Source: Verrucomicrobiales bacterium (GTDB lineage: Bacteria > Verrucomicrobiota > Verrucomicrobiia > Verrucomicrobiales > DEV007). Taken from it: a DNA stretch of 48,079 nt. The stretch covers positions 1 through 48,079 of the forward strand of contig JAEUHH010000021.1 in NCBI GenBank assembly GCA_016795505.1, written 5' to 3'. The position numbers and the translations under genes are program-made. The notes under the pieces were generated by a model. It saw only the letters and a list, made by a program, of their open reading frames with translations, ran no database searches and was not told the origin of the DNA. Below are positions 36,675 through 47,007 of the stretch, piece by piece (the stretch's first letter is position 1; the number at the start of each line of letters is the position of its first letter).

Positions 36675-36704
36675 GGTTGTGTGTTAGGATTGAAGCACAC
36701 AACC
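36675..36704. promoter_or_regulatory. Inverted repeat in the amt leader
   Basis: GGTTGTGTG (36675-36683) and its exact complement CACACAACC (36696-36704) form 9-bp arms with a 12-base spacer, 10 to 39 bases before the amt ATG. It may be an operator for nitrogen control or a leader hairpin. No NtrC or sigma-54 site was seen. Confidence 0.45.
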
Positions 36705-36942
36705 CCGCGGCGCGGACCTGCGACGGCGCGCGCGGAGATGCCCGGGAGCGCCCATGAAAACAGGGGGGTGGGGGAGGCGCCGTTCCGGGATCGCCGCGAG
36801 CCGGTCGGGATCGCGAGCCAGAGGGTTGAAACTCGTTGATACAGCAGGTTTTATGCCGTTTTGGGGAGGAAATATGGGGTCGTCGGGCAATAATTCCCCG
36901 GAGCGGTTGAAAAAAGCGCCGGCAGCCGTAAAGGAGGTGCCC

Positions 36943-37707
36943 ATGTCCGAGGTCAACGAAACAGCCGATCCCCGCCCGCGCACCGATGACAGTGTCGCCT
37001 TCTTCCGCAAGTCCTGGAGCGTTTACGACGCGCTGGTCGAGTGGAATTACATGTTCCACCGCGAGATCTACGCGGCCGTGTCGGACTGGCTGCGGGAGCG
37101 CCGGGATCTCTCCGCGGGCTCGTTTCTCGATCTGGGCTGCGGGAATGGTCGCGTCCTCGCACGATCCCTGGAGAGCGCGCCACCGGCCCGCTACACGGGA
37201 GTCGATCTCTCTGCCGAAGCCCTCGCCGAGGCCCGCGAATACCTCGGTGGTCTGCCCGGGGTCGAACTGATCCAAGCCGACATGCTGTCGTTTCTGGAAA
37301 ACGGCTCGGCTGCCTCATTCGACGTGGTTTTCAGCGGGTTCGCTCTGCATCACCTCGGCGTCGAGGAGAAGCAGCGCCTGTTTCAGGCAGCCGCGCGCCG
37401 ACTGGCTCCGGGCGGTGCGTTCCTGCTCATCGATGTCGTCCGTGAGGACTCGGAGACCCGCGACGAGGCAGTGGCCGCCTACATCCAGGACATGCGGCGG
37501 GGTTGGACGCGGATGGCGGCTGCCGATTTGGAAAATGCCTGCGCCCACGTGGCCGAATATGACTTTCCCGAGTCCGTCAACAGGTTGGTGGAAATGGCAA
37601 CCCGAGCGGGACTCATCCGGCACCAGAGTCTGGCCTCACATGGCCGCCACGAAGCCAGGGTGTTTTATGCGTCGGATTCCGTTGAGACCGGATCTGATGG
37701 GAAATGA
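36943..37707 (+). CDS. Class I SAM-dependent methyltransferase
   Basis: This is a 254-residue soluble enzyme that transfers a methyl group from S-adenosylmethionine to an unknown acceptor. Motif I is SFLDLGCGNGRVLARS, the SAM-binding loop; the acidic residue of motif II is in GVDLSAEALAE, and FDVVFSGFALHHLG is the post-motif region. The ATG at 36943 is chosen because AAGGAGGTG (36931-36939) precedes it, the best ribosome-binding site in the window; a frame open from 36754 is not used. It is transcribed away from amt. The last codons lie just before a 22-bp repeat array. The acceptor cannot be assigned; small molecule, quinone and tRNA are all open. Confidence 0.9.
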   Translation: MSEVNETADPRPRTDDSVAFFRKSWSVYDALVEWNYMFHREIYAAVSDWLRERRDLSAGSFLDLGCGNGRVLARSLESAPPARYTGVDLSAEALAEAREYLGGLPGVELIQADMLSFLENGSAASFDVVFSGFALHHLGVEEKQRLFQAAARRLAPGGAFLLIDVVREDSETRDEAVAAYIQDMRRGWTRMAAADLENACAHVAEYDFPESVNRLVEMATRAGLIRHQSLASHGRHEARVFYASDSVETGSDGK

Positions 37708-37716
37708 GTCGTCGCT

Positions 37717-37782
37717 CCGACCAGACAGGGTCTCATCGGAGATCCGACCCTGTCTCATCTCCGATGGGACCCTCTCGGATCG
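37717..37782. repeat. 22-bp dispersed repeat, locus F (three units)
   Basis: Three units of exactly 22 bases: CCGACCAGACAGGGT (37717), a unit with inverted core GACCCTGTC (37739), and CCGATGGGACCCTCT (37761). The array sits between the ends of two convergent genes and reaches to 3 bases from the stop codon of the minus-strand gene (37786). Confidence 0.8.
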
Positions 37783-37785
37783 TGG

Positions 37786-38946
37786 TCAAGGCGGCACCGG
37801 AACCGGGTTGGCTTCGAGATGGCGATGGAGGACACAGATCTCCACCCAACCGAAAGTCAGAACCAAATTGATGGCGACGGATTGGATCAAGGTGACCACC
37901 AGATTGTCCGTGTACGGAAGAAGAAAGATAAAATCGGACCCAAAAACGAAGCCGTAAACGCCACCAAGGACGATGCCCTGATAAAGCAGGACGCGCCAGA
38001 ATCTCCCCCGGGTGATCTGCCGGCTCTTCTCCAAGGCAAACGATCCGCCACAGGATTCGCTGACGGCTACGGAAGTGCTGAAGCCATGCCGAACGGAGAA
38101 GATCCCCAGAGCCGTGATCAGATAAGCGATCCCGATCGTGGTCGTCACCCAATGGCCAGTGACGACCAACAGAACACCAGGGATCGCCAGCAACACCAGG
38201 AAGAAGCCGAAAAGGAAATCCGTCCCGAGGATCCGCAGCCAGTTCTTGAGGCCGCCATGAAGTGCGGCAACGAGGCTGGTCGCCGGCTTTCTTCTCCACG
38301 TCTGGTGAGCGACGAAGGTGGCTACTCCGGTGCTGACGATGGTGAGAAAGTTCTGAAGCAATTGCGTCGTCCTGTCGTAGTAACCCCACTCGATGCCAAA
38401 AAGCTCCAGGCCTCCTTCCGACTCGGAAAAAGAGGCTGAAGGCGTGCGGAGGTATTGCAGCAGATCGAAGGGCCACCAGACGATGAGCGTCGTAACGAGA
38501 ATGACCGGGAAATTCGTTTTCCACATCGAGAAGCTCTGAGTCAGTATCGTGGCCAGGTTCAAGTCAGTCACCCGTTCTTCCTGGTCGTCGGTCTGAGTGG
38601 CGAAGGGTTGACCTTCCTGAAGGCTTTGGATGAACACATCCTTGTACTCGGGCGCCACCCACAGGTCGCCGTAGCGTAACATCTCCGCCTCGGGCAGGCT
38701 TTTGCCGGACCACGCACAGACCGCCATGGAGTCGGCATCACCCTGCATCGGAACAAACTCGAGATTTTCGGTCAAGGCGGAGCGTTCGATCACATCCTCG
38801 CATTCACGATATGTTGTCCAGCCTTCCAGTGCGTCTCCCCAAATCAGCGTGTCATCGCGGATGACGCCGTCCTGCCACAGCTCTCTCAGCTTGGTCGCGC
38901 TGACAGGGCCCTCGCTGCGGCGGTTGGACTCGTAATGCCATTCCAT
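37786..38946 (-). CDS. GYF-domain membrane protein, unknown function
   Basis: This is a 386-residue protein. The N-terminal 45 residues (MEWHYESNRRSEGPVSATKL, then TLIWGDALEGW) form a GYF_2 domain, a small module thought to bind proline-rich partners. A soluble linker follows, then from about 135 a run of six or so hydrophobic segments (FPVILVTTLIVWWPFDLL, FGFFLVLLAIPGVLLVV, GIAYLITALGIFSV, VLGGVYGFVFGSDFIFLL), so the C-terminal half is embedded in the inner membrane. Similar GYF-plus-membrane proteins are common in PVC genomes but not characterised. The gene ends by a 22-bp repeat array. It may recruit a cytoplasmic partner to the membrane. Confidence 0.85.
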   Translation of the reverse strand: MEWHYESNRRSEGPVSATKLRELWQDGVIRDDTLIWGDALEGWTTYRECEDVIERSALTENLEFVPMQGDADSMAVCAWSGKSLPEAEMLRYGDLWVAPEYKDVFIQSLQEGQPFATQTDDQEERVTDLNLATILTQSFSMWKTNFPVILVTTLIVWWPFDLLQYLRTPSASFSESEGGLELFGIEWGYYDRTTQLLQNFLTIVSTGVATFVAHQTWRRKPATSLVAALHGGLKNWLRILGTDFLFGFFLVLLAIPGVLLVVTGHWVTTTIGIAYLITALGIFSVRHGFSTSVAVSESCGGSFALEKSRQITRGRFWRVLLYQGIVLGGVYGFVFGSDFIFLLPYTDNLVVTLIQSVAINLVLTFGWVEICVLHRHLEANPVPVPP

Positions 38947-39279
38947 TTCGCTAGACTACCGAGATCTGCCGCGACGAAAAGGAAAAAAGTGGGGCGTGGC
39001 CCGCGCCTCGGTTGCTGTGAGGCAAGTGAGCCGCTGGCGAAAAAGGGCAGGTTGCCGGTGTCATCTCTTTTGAGGCAATGACCATTTCTTTCCCCTCATT
39101 CCTTGACTCCCTGTGGTGTCAAAACTCTTGGGGCAACAGGTACCGCGCTTCCCCGAATGGGTGGCGGCTCTTCGGCTGGCGGAGCCGGGATGCGCAGGCG
39201 AACCGCAACCGCCTCCTCTCCGCCGAGATCTTCGGCGCCTTGCCTCCGTGCTGAATCCACTGCGCCACCGAGCGCCTCC
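38947..39279. other. Intergenic region before the minisatellite
   Basis: This 333-base spacer separates the GYF gene start from the 21-bp repeat tract. It has long open frames on both strands caused by base composition, with no ribosome-binding site, signal peptide or family match. I see no gene in it. Confidence 0.4.
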
Positions 39280-39636
39280 CCCCGGATCGGAGCTCTGAGC
39301 CTCGAAATCGGAGGTCTGAGCTCCGAAATCGGAGGTCTGAGCCCCGAAATCGGAGGTCTGAGCTCCGAAATCGGAGGTCTGAGCCTCGAAATCGGAGGTC
39401 TGAGCTCGGAAATCGGAGGTCTGAACTCCGAAATCGGAGGTCTGAGCTCCGAAATCGGAGGTCTGAGCCTCGAAATCGGAGCTCTGAGCTCCGAAATCGG
39501 AGGTCTGAGCCTCGAAATCGGAGGTCTGAGCCTCGAAATCGGAGCTTTGAGCCCCGAAATCGGAGCTTTGAGCCCCGAAATCGGAGCTTTGAGCCCCGAA
39601 TTCGGAGCTTTGACCCCCGAATTCGGACCGATGCCC
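39280..39636. repeat. 21-bp tandem repeat (minisatellite), about 17 copies
   Basis: Units of 21 bases follow the pattern CTCGAAATCGGAGGTCTGAGC with variation at a few positions. Sixteen clear units run from 39301 to 39636, with one degenerate unit before them. Because 21 is a multiple of three all frames stay open: the plus frame reads LSSEIGG heptads and the minus frame SDFGAQT-type heptads. The tract lies about 130 bases upstream of a PSD1 gene and is probably non-coding. Such tracts change copy number by slippage. Confidence 0.85.
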
Positions 39637-39762
39637 CTCAAGTCCACGCAGAGGGAAGGGAAAAGCAGAGCGGCCACTCCGGTGCCCCGTCCCTTCAGCG
39701 TCGAAAACGCGCGCATGCGTGACCGCCGGACGGGCCTGGTCCGTGCTACGCTTCAGGATCGC

Positions 39763-41703
<1,941 letters not shown>

Positions 41704-41709
41704 GCCGGC

Positions 41710-43146
41710 ATGATCGATCCCCAGTTGTCAGAGGCGCTGTCGCGCCGCCGCTTCCTCAAGAGCACGGCCAGTGGCATCGGGACCGTGGCGCTGGCTTCGC
41801 TGCTGCGGGATGAGGGCCTGCTGGCGGCGCCCGCGGGGTCGGCGCGGCCGCATTTCGCACCCAAGGCGAAGCGCTGCATCTACTTCTTCATGGAGGGCGG
41901 GCCGAGCCAGATGGATCTCTTCGATCCCAAGCCGAAGCTCAACGAACTCGACGGCCAGCCCATGCCGGACTCCCTGCTGGAGGGGGTGAAATTCGCCTTC
42001 ACGCAGAAGGAAAGCGCCCGCCTGATGGGTAGCCCGCGCAGCTTCCGGAAATACGGCGAGTGCGGCATGGACATGAGCGATCTGCTCCCGCATCTCAGCA
42101 CCTGCGCCGACGACATCGCGCTGGTGCGGTCGATGTACTGCGAGCAGTTCAATCACCTGCCCGGCCAGTTGCTCATGCTGACGGGCTCGCCCCTGCGCGG
42201 CTGGCCCACCCTGGGATCGTGGCTCAACTACGGCCTCGGCAGCGAGAGCAGCGACCTGCCCGGCTACGTGGTGCTGACCACTCTGGGCCGCGGCCTGCCG
42301 GGAGGCGCGGCCAGTTGGTCGAGCGGTTTTCTGCCGTCGAACTACGGCGGTTCCCTGTTCCGCAACGCCGGCAGCCCGGTGCTGAACCTGGAAAACCCGC
42401 CGACCATCACCGCGGCGATGCAACAGCGCAGTCTGGAGGCGATCACGGCGCTGAATCGCCAGCGGCTCGATGCCACCGGCCATGCGGAGATCGCCGCGCG
42501 CATCGCGAACTACGAGCTGGCCTTCCGCATGCAGTCAGCCGCGCCCGAGTTGCTCGACCTCTCCGGCGAGTCGCCGTCCACGCTGGAGGCCTACGGGGTG
42601 AACCGGCAGGACAAATCGGGCTTCGAGGGCTCCTTCGCGCGGAATTGCCTGCTCGCGCGTCGCATGGTCGAGCGGGGCGTGCGATTCGTCACCCTTTTCC
42701 TGTCCACCTGGGATCAGCACAGCAATCTCGACTCCGGCCTGTCGACCAATACCAGGATCTCCGACCAGCCCGTCGCCGCCCTGCTCAAGGATCTGAAGGA
42801 GCGCGGCCTGCTGGAGGACACCCTGGTCGTCTGGGGCGGCGAGTTCGGCCGCACGCCGCTGGGCGAGAATCGCAAGGGCTTTGCCAAGGTCACCGGGCGC
42901 GATCATCACCCGTATTCCTTCAGCCTCTGGATGGCTGGCGGCGGGGTGAAGGGTGGCCAGATCATTGGCAAGACCGATGAGATCGGCTGGGGCGTCACCG
43001 AGGACCCCATCCATGTCCATGATCTCCACGCGACGATCCTGCACCTGTTTGGATTCGATCACGAGGAGCTGACCTACCGCTTCCAGGGCCGCGATTTCCG
43101 GCTCACGGATGTCCACGGCAAGGTGGTGAAGAAATTGCTCGCCTGA
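41710..43146 (+). CDS. DUF1501 secreted protein
   Basis: This is a 478-residue DUF1501 protein, 6 bases after the PSD1 gene. SRRRFLKSTASGIGTVALAS near residue 11 is a twin-arginine signal. Blocks: AKRCIYFFMEGGPSQMDLFD, WGGEFGRTPLG, GRDHHPYSFSLWMAGGGVKG, HVHDLHATILHLFGFDHEEL and FRLTDVHGKVVKKLLA. The partner order PSD1 then DUF1501 is the standard one. No activity is proven for the family. The 3' end faces the giant palindrome. Confidence 0.93.
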   Translation: MIDPQLSEALSRRRFLKSTASGIGTVALASLLRDEGLLAAPAGSARPHFAPKAKRCIYFFMEGGPSQMDLFDPKPKLNELDGQPMPDSLLEGVKFAFTQKESARLMGSPRSFRKYGECGMDMSDLLPHLSTCADDIALVRSMYCEQFNHLPGQLLMLTGSPLRGWPTLGSWLNYGLGSESSDLPGYVVLTTLGRGLPGGAASWSSGFLPSNYGGSLFRNAGSPVLNLENPPTITAAMQQRSLEAITALNRQRLDATGHAEIAARIANYELAFRMQSAAPELLDLSGESPSTLEAYGVNRQDKSGFEGSFARNCLLARRMVERGVRFVTLFLSTWDQHSNLDSGLSTNTRISDQPVAALLKDLKERGLLEDTLVVWGGEFGRTPLGENRKGFAKVTGRDHHPYSFSLWMAGGGVKGGQIIGKTDEIGWGVTEDPIHVHDLHATILHLFGFDHEELTYRFQGRDFRLTDVHGKVVKKLLA

Positions 43147-43182
43147 CGACCGCGACTGCGGCGTCGAGCGCGGGGCTGGCTC

Positions 43183-43226
43183 CCGATCAGACAGGGTCTG
43201 ACCTCCGATCATACCCGAATGCCACG
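43183..43226. repeat. 22-bp dispersed repeat, locus G left part (two units)
   Basis: CCGATCAGACAGGGT plus a 7-base tail (43183-43204), then CCGATCATACCCGAATGCC (from 43205), which is the outer left arm of the 366-bp palindrome. Confidence 0.7.
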
Positions 43227-43570
43227 GGATTTAGGCCGTGGCTCGCCGTTCCAGGCGCTCAGATGCCGGAGGCATCGCAGCGATTAGCCGGTGGTTGAGC
43301 GCAGCGATACCACCGGTCAAATCGCTCTCATGTTCGAGCATCCCGGCAGGGATGCCAGCCAGCCGCCGTGACCGCCGAAGCCGCGTGCCGCCTTGCCTGC
43401 TGGCATCCCTGCCGGGATGCCCGGCTCTTTTTCCTATCTGTCCGGTGGTGTCGTCGCTGCGCTCCTCAACCACCGGCTAATCGCTGTGATGCCTCCGGCA
43501 TCTCATTTCATCGGCAAGTCGGATTTTGGCGATGAATCGGCTGAATCCCGTGGCATTCGGGTATCATCGG
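43205..43570. repeat. 366-bp nested palindrome between convergent DUF1501 genes
   Basis: Three nested pairs of arms share almost one centre. Outer: 43205-43233 with 43542-43570, near-identical inverted copies (CCGATCATACCCGAATGCC type). Middle: about 43261-43320 with about 43439-43503, nearly identical over 55 bases, beginning AGATGCCGGAGGCATC. Inner: GCATCCCGGCAGGGATGC (43338-43356) with its inverted copy (about 43400-43420). A tip of about 39 bases remains. In RNA this would fold into a long, branched hairpin; in DNA it could extrude as a cruciform. No frame across it looks coding. Confidence 0.8.
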
Positions 43571-43624
43571 AGAGGCAACAGGGTATCATCGGAGAGGCAA
43601 CAGGGTATCATCGGAGAGGCAACA
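43559..43624. repeat. 22-bp tandem repeat, locus G right part (three identical units)
   Basis: Three consecutive identical 22-base copies start at 43559, 43581 and 43603, each GGGTATCATCGGAGAGGCAAC plus one base, followed by a partial fourth. The GCAACAGGGT part aligns with the core of the dispersed family. Their identity suggests recent duplication. The first overlaps the right outer arm of the 366-bp palindrome. Confidence 0.85.
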
Positions 43625-43670
43625 GGGTTGCATCAGAAATGGCGCCGTGCCGTCGATGGTGCGGGGGGCT

Positions 43671-45098
43671 TCAAGCCACGATCTTGTCGATCACTTTGCC
43701 AAACACGTCGGTCAGGCGGTAATCGCGGCCCTGGAAGCGGTAGGTGAGCCGCTCATGGTCGAGTCCTAGCAGGTGGAGCAGGGTGGCCTGGATGTCATGC
43801 ACGTGCACGGAGTCCTCCACGACATTGAAGCCGAGTTCATCGGTGGCGCCGATGGTGATGCCGGGCTTGATGCCGCCGCCGGCGAGCCACATGGTGAAGG
43901 CCTGCGGATGGTGGTCGCGCCCCTGGCTGCGGCCCAGCGCGGCGCTGGCCTCGACCATCGGGGTGCGGCCGAATTCGCCACCCCAGATGACGAGCGTGTC
44001 ATCGAGCAGGCCGCGCTCCTTCAGATCCTGGATCAGGGCGGCGCTGGCCTGGTCGGTGTCGCGGGTCTTGCCGATGACGCCGTTTTCCACCTGGGAATGG
44101 TGATCCCAGCCGCCGTCGTAAACCTGCACGAAGCGCACGCCGCGCTCGATGAGGCGCCGGGCGAGGAGGCAGTTGTTGGCAAAGGCGGCCTTGCCGTCGC
44201 CCGGCTTGGCGCCGTAAAGCTCGAGGGTCCGGGGATGCTCGGAGGAAAAATCCATCAGCTCGGGAGCGGCTGACTGCATGCGGTAGGCCATCTCGTAGGC
44301 GTCGATGCGGGTCCGGATCTCGGGATCGCCGGCAATGCCGAGCCGGCGCTCGTTGAGCCGTCGGATGAGGTCGAGCGAGTCGCGCTGGGCGCGGTCGTCG
44401 TAGCCGGGGGGATTCGACAGGTGCAGGATGGGATCGCCGCTCTCGCGGAAGTTCACCCCGGCATGGGTGGTGGGCAGAAAGCCGGCGCTCCACATGGCGG
44501 CGCCGCCACTGAGGGCACCACCGCTTTTCAATACGACGAAGGAGGGCAGGCTGTCCGTGTCGCTGCCGATGCCGTAGCTGAGCCACGAGCCGATGGCCGG
44601 CCGGCCGGGGATGGGGCTGCCGGTATTGAAGAAGATCTGGGCCGGTGCGTGATTGAACTGCTCGGTGTGGACCGACTTCACGATGGCGATGTCGTCCACC
44701 ACTTTGGCCAGGTGGGGCAGCCGGTCGGAGATCTCGGCGCCGCTTTCGCCATGGCGGGCAAAGGGGAAGCGGGGCGCCAGCACGGCGGCGTCGGGCTGGA
44801 TGAAGGCGTAGCGCTGGCCGGCGATGACGGAGGGCGGGATGGGCTTTCCATCGAGTTCGCGCAGCTTGGGCTTGTTGTCGAACAACTCGAGCTGGCTCGG
44901 CGCGCCGGCCATGAACAGGTAGATGACCCGCTTGGCCCGGGCTGCGTGATGGCTCGGCTTCGGCGTGAAAGGCCCGTCGGCGGCGAGTCCCTGTCGCGCG
45001 CAGAGGGAGGCGAGGGCGATCTTGCCCAGGCCGACGCCGCAGTCGCGGAAGAGTTGCCGCCGGGTCTGGTGTTGCAGGGAATGGAGTCCGGAGTGCAT
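43671..45098 (-). CDS. DUF1501 secreted protein without adjacent PSD1 partner
   Basis: This is a 475-residue DUF1501 protein. TRRQLFRDCGVGLGKIALAS at residue 12 is a twin-arginine-type signal. Blocks: AKRVIYLFMAGAPSQLELFD, WGGEFGRTPMV, GRDHHPQAFTMWLAGGGIKP, HVHDIQATLLHLLGLDHERL and YRLTDVFGKVIDKIVA. The gene upstream on the same strand is an SRPBCC protein, and none of the DUF1549/DUF1553 partners lies next to it, so this copy is an orphan. It may use the partner encoded at 39.8 kb, or be a relic. Confidence 0.93.
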   Translation of the reverse strand: MHSGLHSLQHQTRRQLFRDCGVGLGKIALASLCARQGLAADGPFTPKPSHHAARAKRVIYLFMAGAPSQLELFDNKPKLRELDGKPIPPSVIAGQRYAFIQPDAAVLAPRFPFARHGESGAEISDRLPHLAKVVDDIAIVKSVHTEQFNHAPAQIFFNTGSPIPGRPAIGSWLSYGIGSDTDSLPSFVVLKSGGALSGGAAMWSAGFLPTTHAGVNFRESGDPILHLSNPPGYDDRAQRDSLDLIRRLNERRLGIAGDPEIRTRIDAYEMAYRMQSAAPELMDFSSEHPRTLELYGAKPGDGKAAFANNCLLARRLIERGVRFVQVYDGGWDHHSQVENGVIGKTRDTDQASAALIQDLKERGLLDDTLVIWGGEFGRTPMVEASAALGRSQGRDHHPQAFTMWLAGGGIKPGITIGATDELGFNVVEDSVHVHDIQATLLHLLGLDHERLTYRFQGRDYRLTDVFGKVIDKIVA

Positions 45099-45212
45099 GG
45101 GCGGGGTATTACCGCTTCAAGAAACCATGCCGCCGGGTGGCGCGCAAACCCGGCGGGCCGTCGTCATCACGCGATCCGATTGTCCGTAAGAATCGGGCCG
45201 GCGTATCGCCGG

Positions 45213-45752
45213 TCACGGTGCGGGCGCGGCTTTCACGGCATTGGCGAGATTCGCGAGGCCTTCGTCGAACTGCGATTTCAGCTGCTTCTCCACGCCGAGC
45301 AGCAGGAAGAACACCTTGCCGATGAAGCCGTTGGTGCCGGACATGCTCCACGTCACGGCGGTGCCGCCATCGGCTGGCTTGAAGTCAAAAGCGGTGGTGT
45401 TGGTGGCCGCCATGGGGCGCGTGAAATCGAGGCGCATGGCGATGTGTTCGGTGGGCTTGCTGTCCGTGATGGTCATGGTGCCGGCGCCCATTTCGTCATT
45501 GCCGGACCAGGAGGAGGCGGCGCCGGTGCCTGCGGCGGGGCCGTCGTAAGTCTTCGTGGCATTCGGGTCGAGCTTGGCCCACGGGGACCAGGCTTCCCAT
45601 TTCTTCAGGTTGTTGATGTGTTCGAACACCACCGCCGGCGGCGCCGGGATGGTGGCGGTGGTGGAGACGGTGAAGTCAGCGGGCTGGAGCGCGACGAAGC
45701 CGAGCAGGCCGGCGATGAGCGCGACGAAGGCGAGGAGAATCTTTTTGATCAT
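45213..45752 (-). CDS. SRPBCC-family (START-like) protein with N-terminal membrane anchor
   Basis: This is a 179-residue protein. MIKKILLAFVALIAGLLGFV is a membrane anchor or uncleaved signal. The rest is a single SRPBCC/polyketide-cyclase-like helix-grip domain: STTATIPAPPAVVFEHINNL, KKWEAWSPWAK, then SSWSGNDEMGAGTMTI and a C-terminal helix. The fold has a deep hydrophobic pocket that binds lipids or other ligands; members are seldom characterised. It lies 114 bases upstream of the orphan DUF1501 and could be in its operon. Confidence 0.85.
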   Translation of the reverse strand: MIKKILLAFVALIAGLLGFVALQPADFTVSTTATIPAPPAVVFEHINNLKKWEAWSPWAKLDPNATKTYDGPAAGTGAASSWSGNDEMGAGTMTITDSKPTEHIAMRLDFTRPMAATNTTAFDFKPADGGTAVTWSMSGTNGFIGKVFFLLLGVEKQLKSQFDEGLANLANAVKAAPAP

Positions 45753-45861
45753 GGCGGAGACAGGGGGCTAGATTGTCCGCGATGTTAGCCGGGTGACGGC
45801 GAAAAGTCAGGTTTCTTTTTCGTCAAGGTAGCCGCCCGCAACCCCCATCAGGATCCCCGCG

Positions 45862-46608
45862 ATGAAATTTCACGAAATGACCTCCCCCGCGATCGCCGCC
45901 GTCGATCGCGCCAGCACTCTCGTCATGCTGCCGATCGCGGCGGTGGAACAGCACGGGCCGCACCTGCCGACGGGGACGGATACCATCATCTGCGAGGCGG
46001 TGGCCGCTGCGGTCGAGGCGCGCTTGCCGGGCTCGGTGCTGCTGCTGCCGGTGAACTGGCTCGGCGCGAGCGCGCACCACCTCAGGCTCGGGGCGACCAT
46101 GACGGCGGAGCTGTCCACCTATATCGCGACGCTCTGCGAGATGGCGCGAGCGCCCCTGGAGGATGGATTCCGGCGCGTGATGTTTCTCAACGGCCATGGA
46201 GGCAACACCGACCCGCTCCGGGTGGCGCTGCGCGAGCTGCAGCTCGAGTTTCCGCACACGATCCTGTCCGGTGCCTCCTACTGGTCGATCGCCGAGGCGG
46301 TCATCGCGGCCGGGCTCGAGGGGGAGGACAAGTTCGTCGGGCATGCCTGTGAGTTTGAGACATCGATGATCCAATACCTGCGACCGGAGTTGGTGGACGA
46401 GGCCGCGCGCGCCCATGCCGGACCGTGGCTGCCGGATGTCATCGAGGGGCTCTTCGTGAGCCGGGACATGAAGCAGCGCACCCAGGCCGGCTGCACGGGC
46501 CGTCCCGACCTGGCATCGGCCGAAAAAGGCGCCGCCCTCTTTGGCCCCATCGTGGACCGGGTCTGCGTGGCGGTCCGGGCGATGCTGGACGAGCCGCTGC
46601 CGGGGTGA
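45862..46608 (+). CDS. Creatininase-family metal-dependent amidohydrolase
   Basis: This is a 248-residue soluble enzyme. AAVEQHGPHLPTGTD (27-40) holds metal ligands E29, H31 and D40; FLNGHGGN holds H112; and HACEFETSMIQ provides a further Glu. These are the ligands for the two-metal site of creatinine amidohydrolase and of the related enzymes in coenzyme and cofactor biosynthesis (such as MftE and FAPy deformylase). Creatinine is not implied. No cofactor-maturation gene is next to it, so the substrate is unknown. It is divergent from the SRPBCC gene. Confidence 0.9.
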   Translation: MKFHEMTSPAIAAVDRASTLVMLPIAAVEQHGPHLPTGTDTIICEAVAAAVEARLPGSVLLLPVNWLGASAHHLRLGATMTAELSTYIATLCEMARAPLEDGFRRVMFLNGHGGNTDPLRVALRELQLEFPHTILSGASYWSIAEAVIAAGLEGEDKFVGHACEFETSMIQYLRPELVDEAARAHAGPWLPDVIEGLFVSRDMKQRTQAGCTGRPDLASAEKGAALFGPIVDRVCVAVRAMLDEPLPG

Positions 46609-46692
46609 TCGCCGGTCGGTTCGGCTGATGCCGTATGCGGGCTGACCCGGCTGGGGAATCATTTCAGATCCTGGCCGGCTCTTTGCCTCTTT

Positions 46693-46711
46693 GCCTCCGC
46701 CTTTCGGAGGC
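46693..46711. terminator. Hairpin between creatininase and vapB-like genes
   Basis: GCCTCCG, a 5-base loop and CGGAGGC form a perfect 7-bp stem, preceded by two copies of CTTTGCCTC. No T-tract follows, so a terminator role is uncertain. Confidence 0.35.
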
Positions 46712-46749
46712 AGTCTTGACGGCGCCTCCTCTGACGGCATGATGTTCGA

Positions 46750-47007
46750 ATGAGAACTGCCGTGACCATCGATCCTGATATCGAGCGTCTGCTTTGTGAG
46801 GAAATGCGGCGGAGCGGTCTGTCCTGCAAAGAGGCACTCAATCAATCGAATCGGCGATCATTGCTCGGCACGGAGCCGGGAGCCGTTCGTTGTGAGGTAA
46901 CACCGCTCTTTCACGCCGCATTCCCGGCAGAATTGGGCGATGGGAGCTTTAACCGTATCGCGGACGAACTGGACGATGCCGCGACGCTTCGCGATCTCGG
47001 TGCATGA
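46750..47007 (+). CDS. VapB-like type II antitoxin (ribbon-helix-helix)
   Basis: This is an 85-residue protein. RTAVTIDPDIERLLCEEMRR and SGLSCKEALNQSNRRSL match the N-terminal DNA-binding ribbon-helix-helix of VapB-type antitoxins, in which the short strand and two helices bind the operon's own promoter. The C-terminal part, ending DELDDAATLRDLGA, resembles the acidic toxin-binding tail. Its TGA (47005-47007) overlaps the ATG of the next gene (ATGA), the usual coupling of antitoxin and toxin. The toxin partner is abnormal, so this antitoxin probably has no active target here. Confidence 0.75.
   Translation: MRTAVTIDPDIERLLCEEMRRSGLSCKEALNQSNRRSLLGTEPGAVRCEVTPLFHAAFPAELGDGSFNRIADELDDAATLRDLGA

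Noticed and set aside
39103-39762. Translated LSSEIGG heptads as an N-terminal surface repeat of the PSD1 protein
   Set aside because: A signal-peptide-like segment starts after the repeat at 39763, so the repeat would precede the export signal; kept only as an open alternative.
43559-43624. CRISPR array
   Set aside because: The 22-base units are directly adjacent with no spacers between them, and no cas gene is present.
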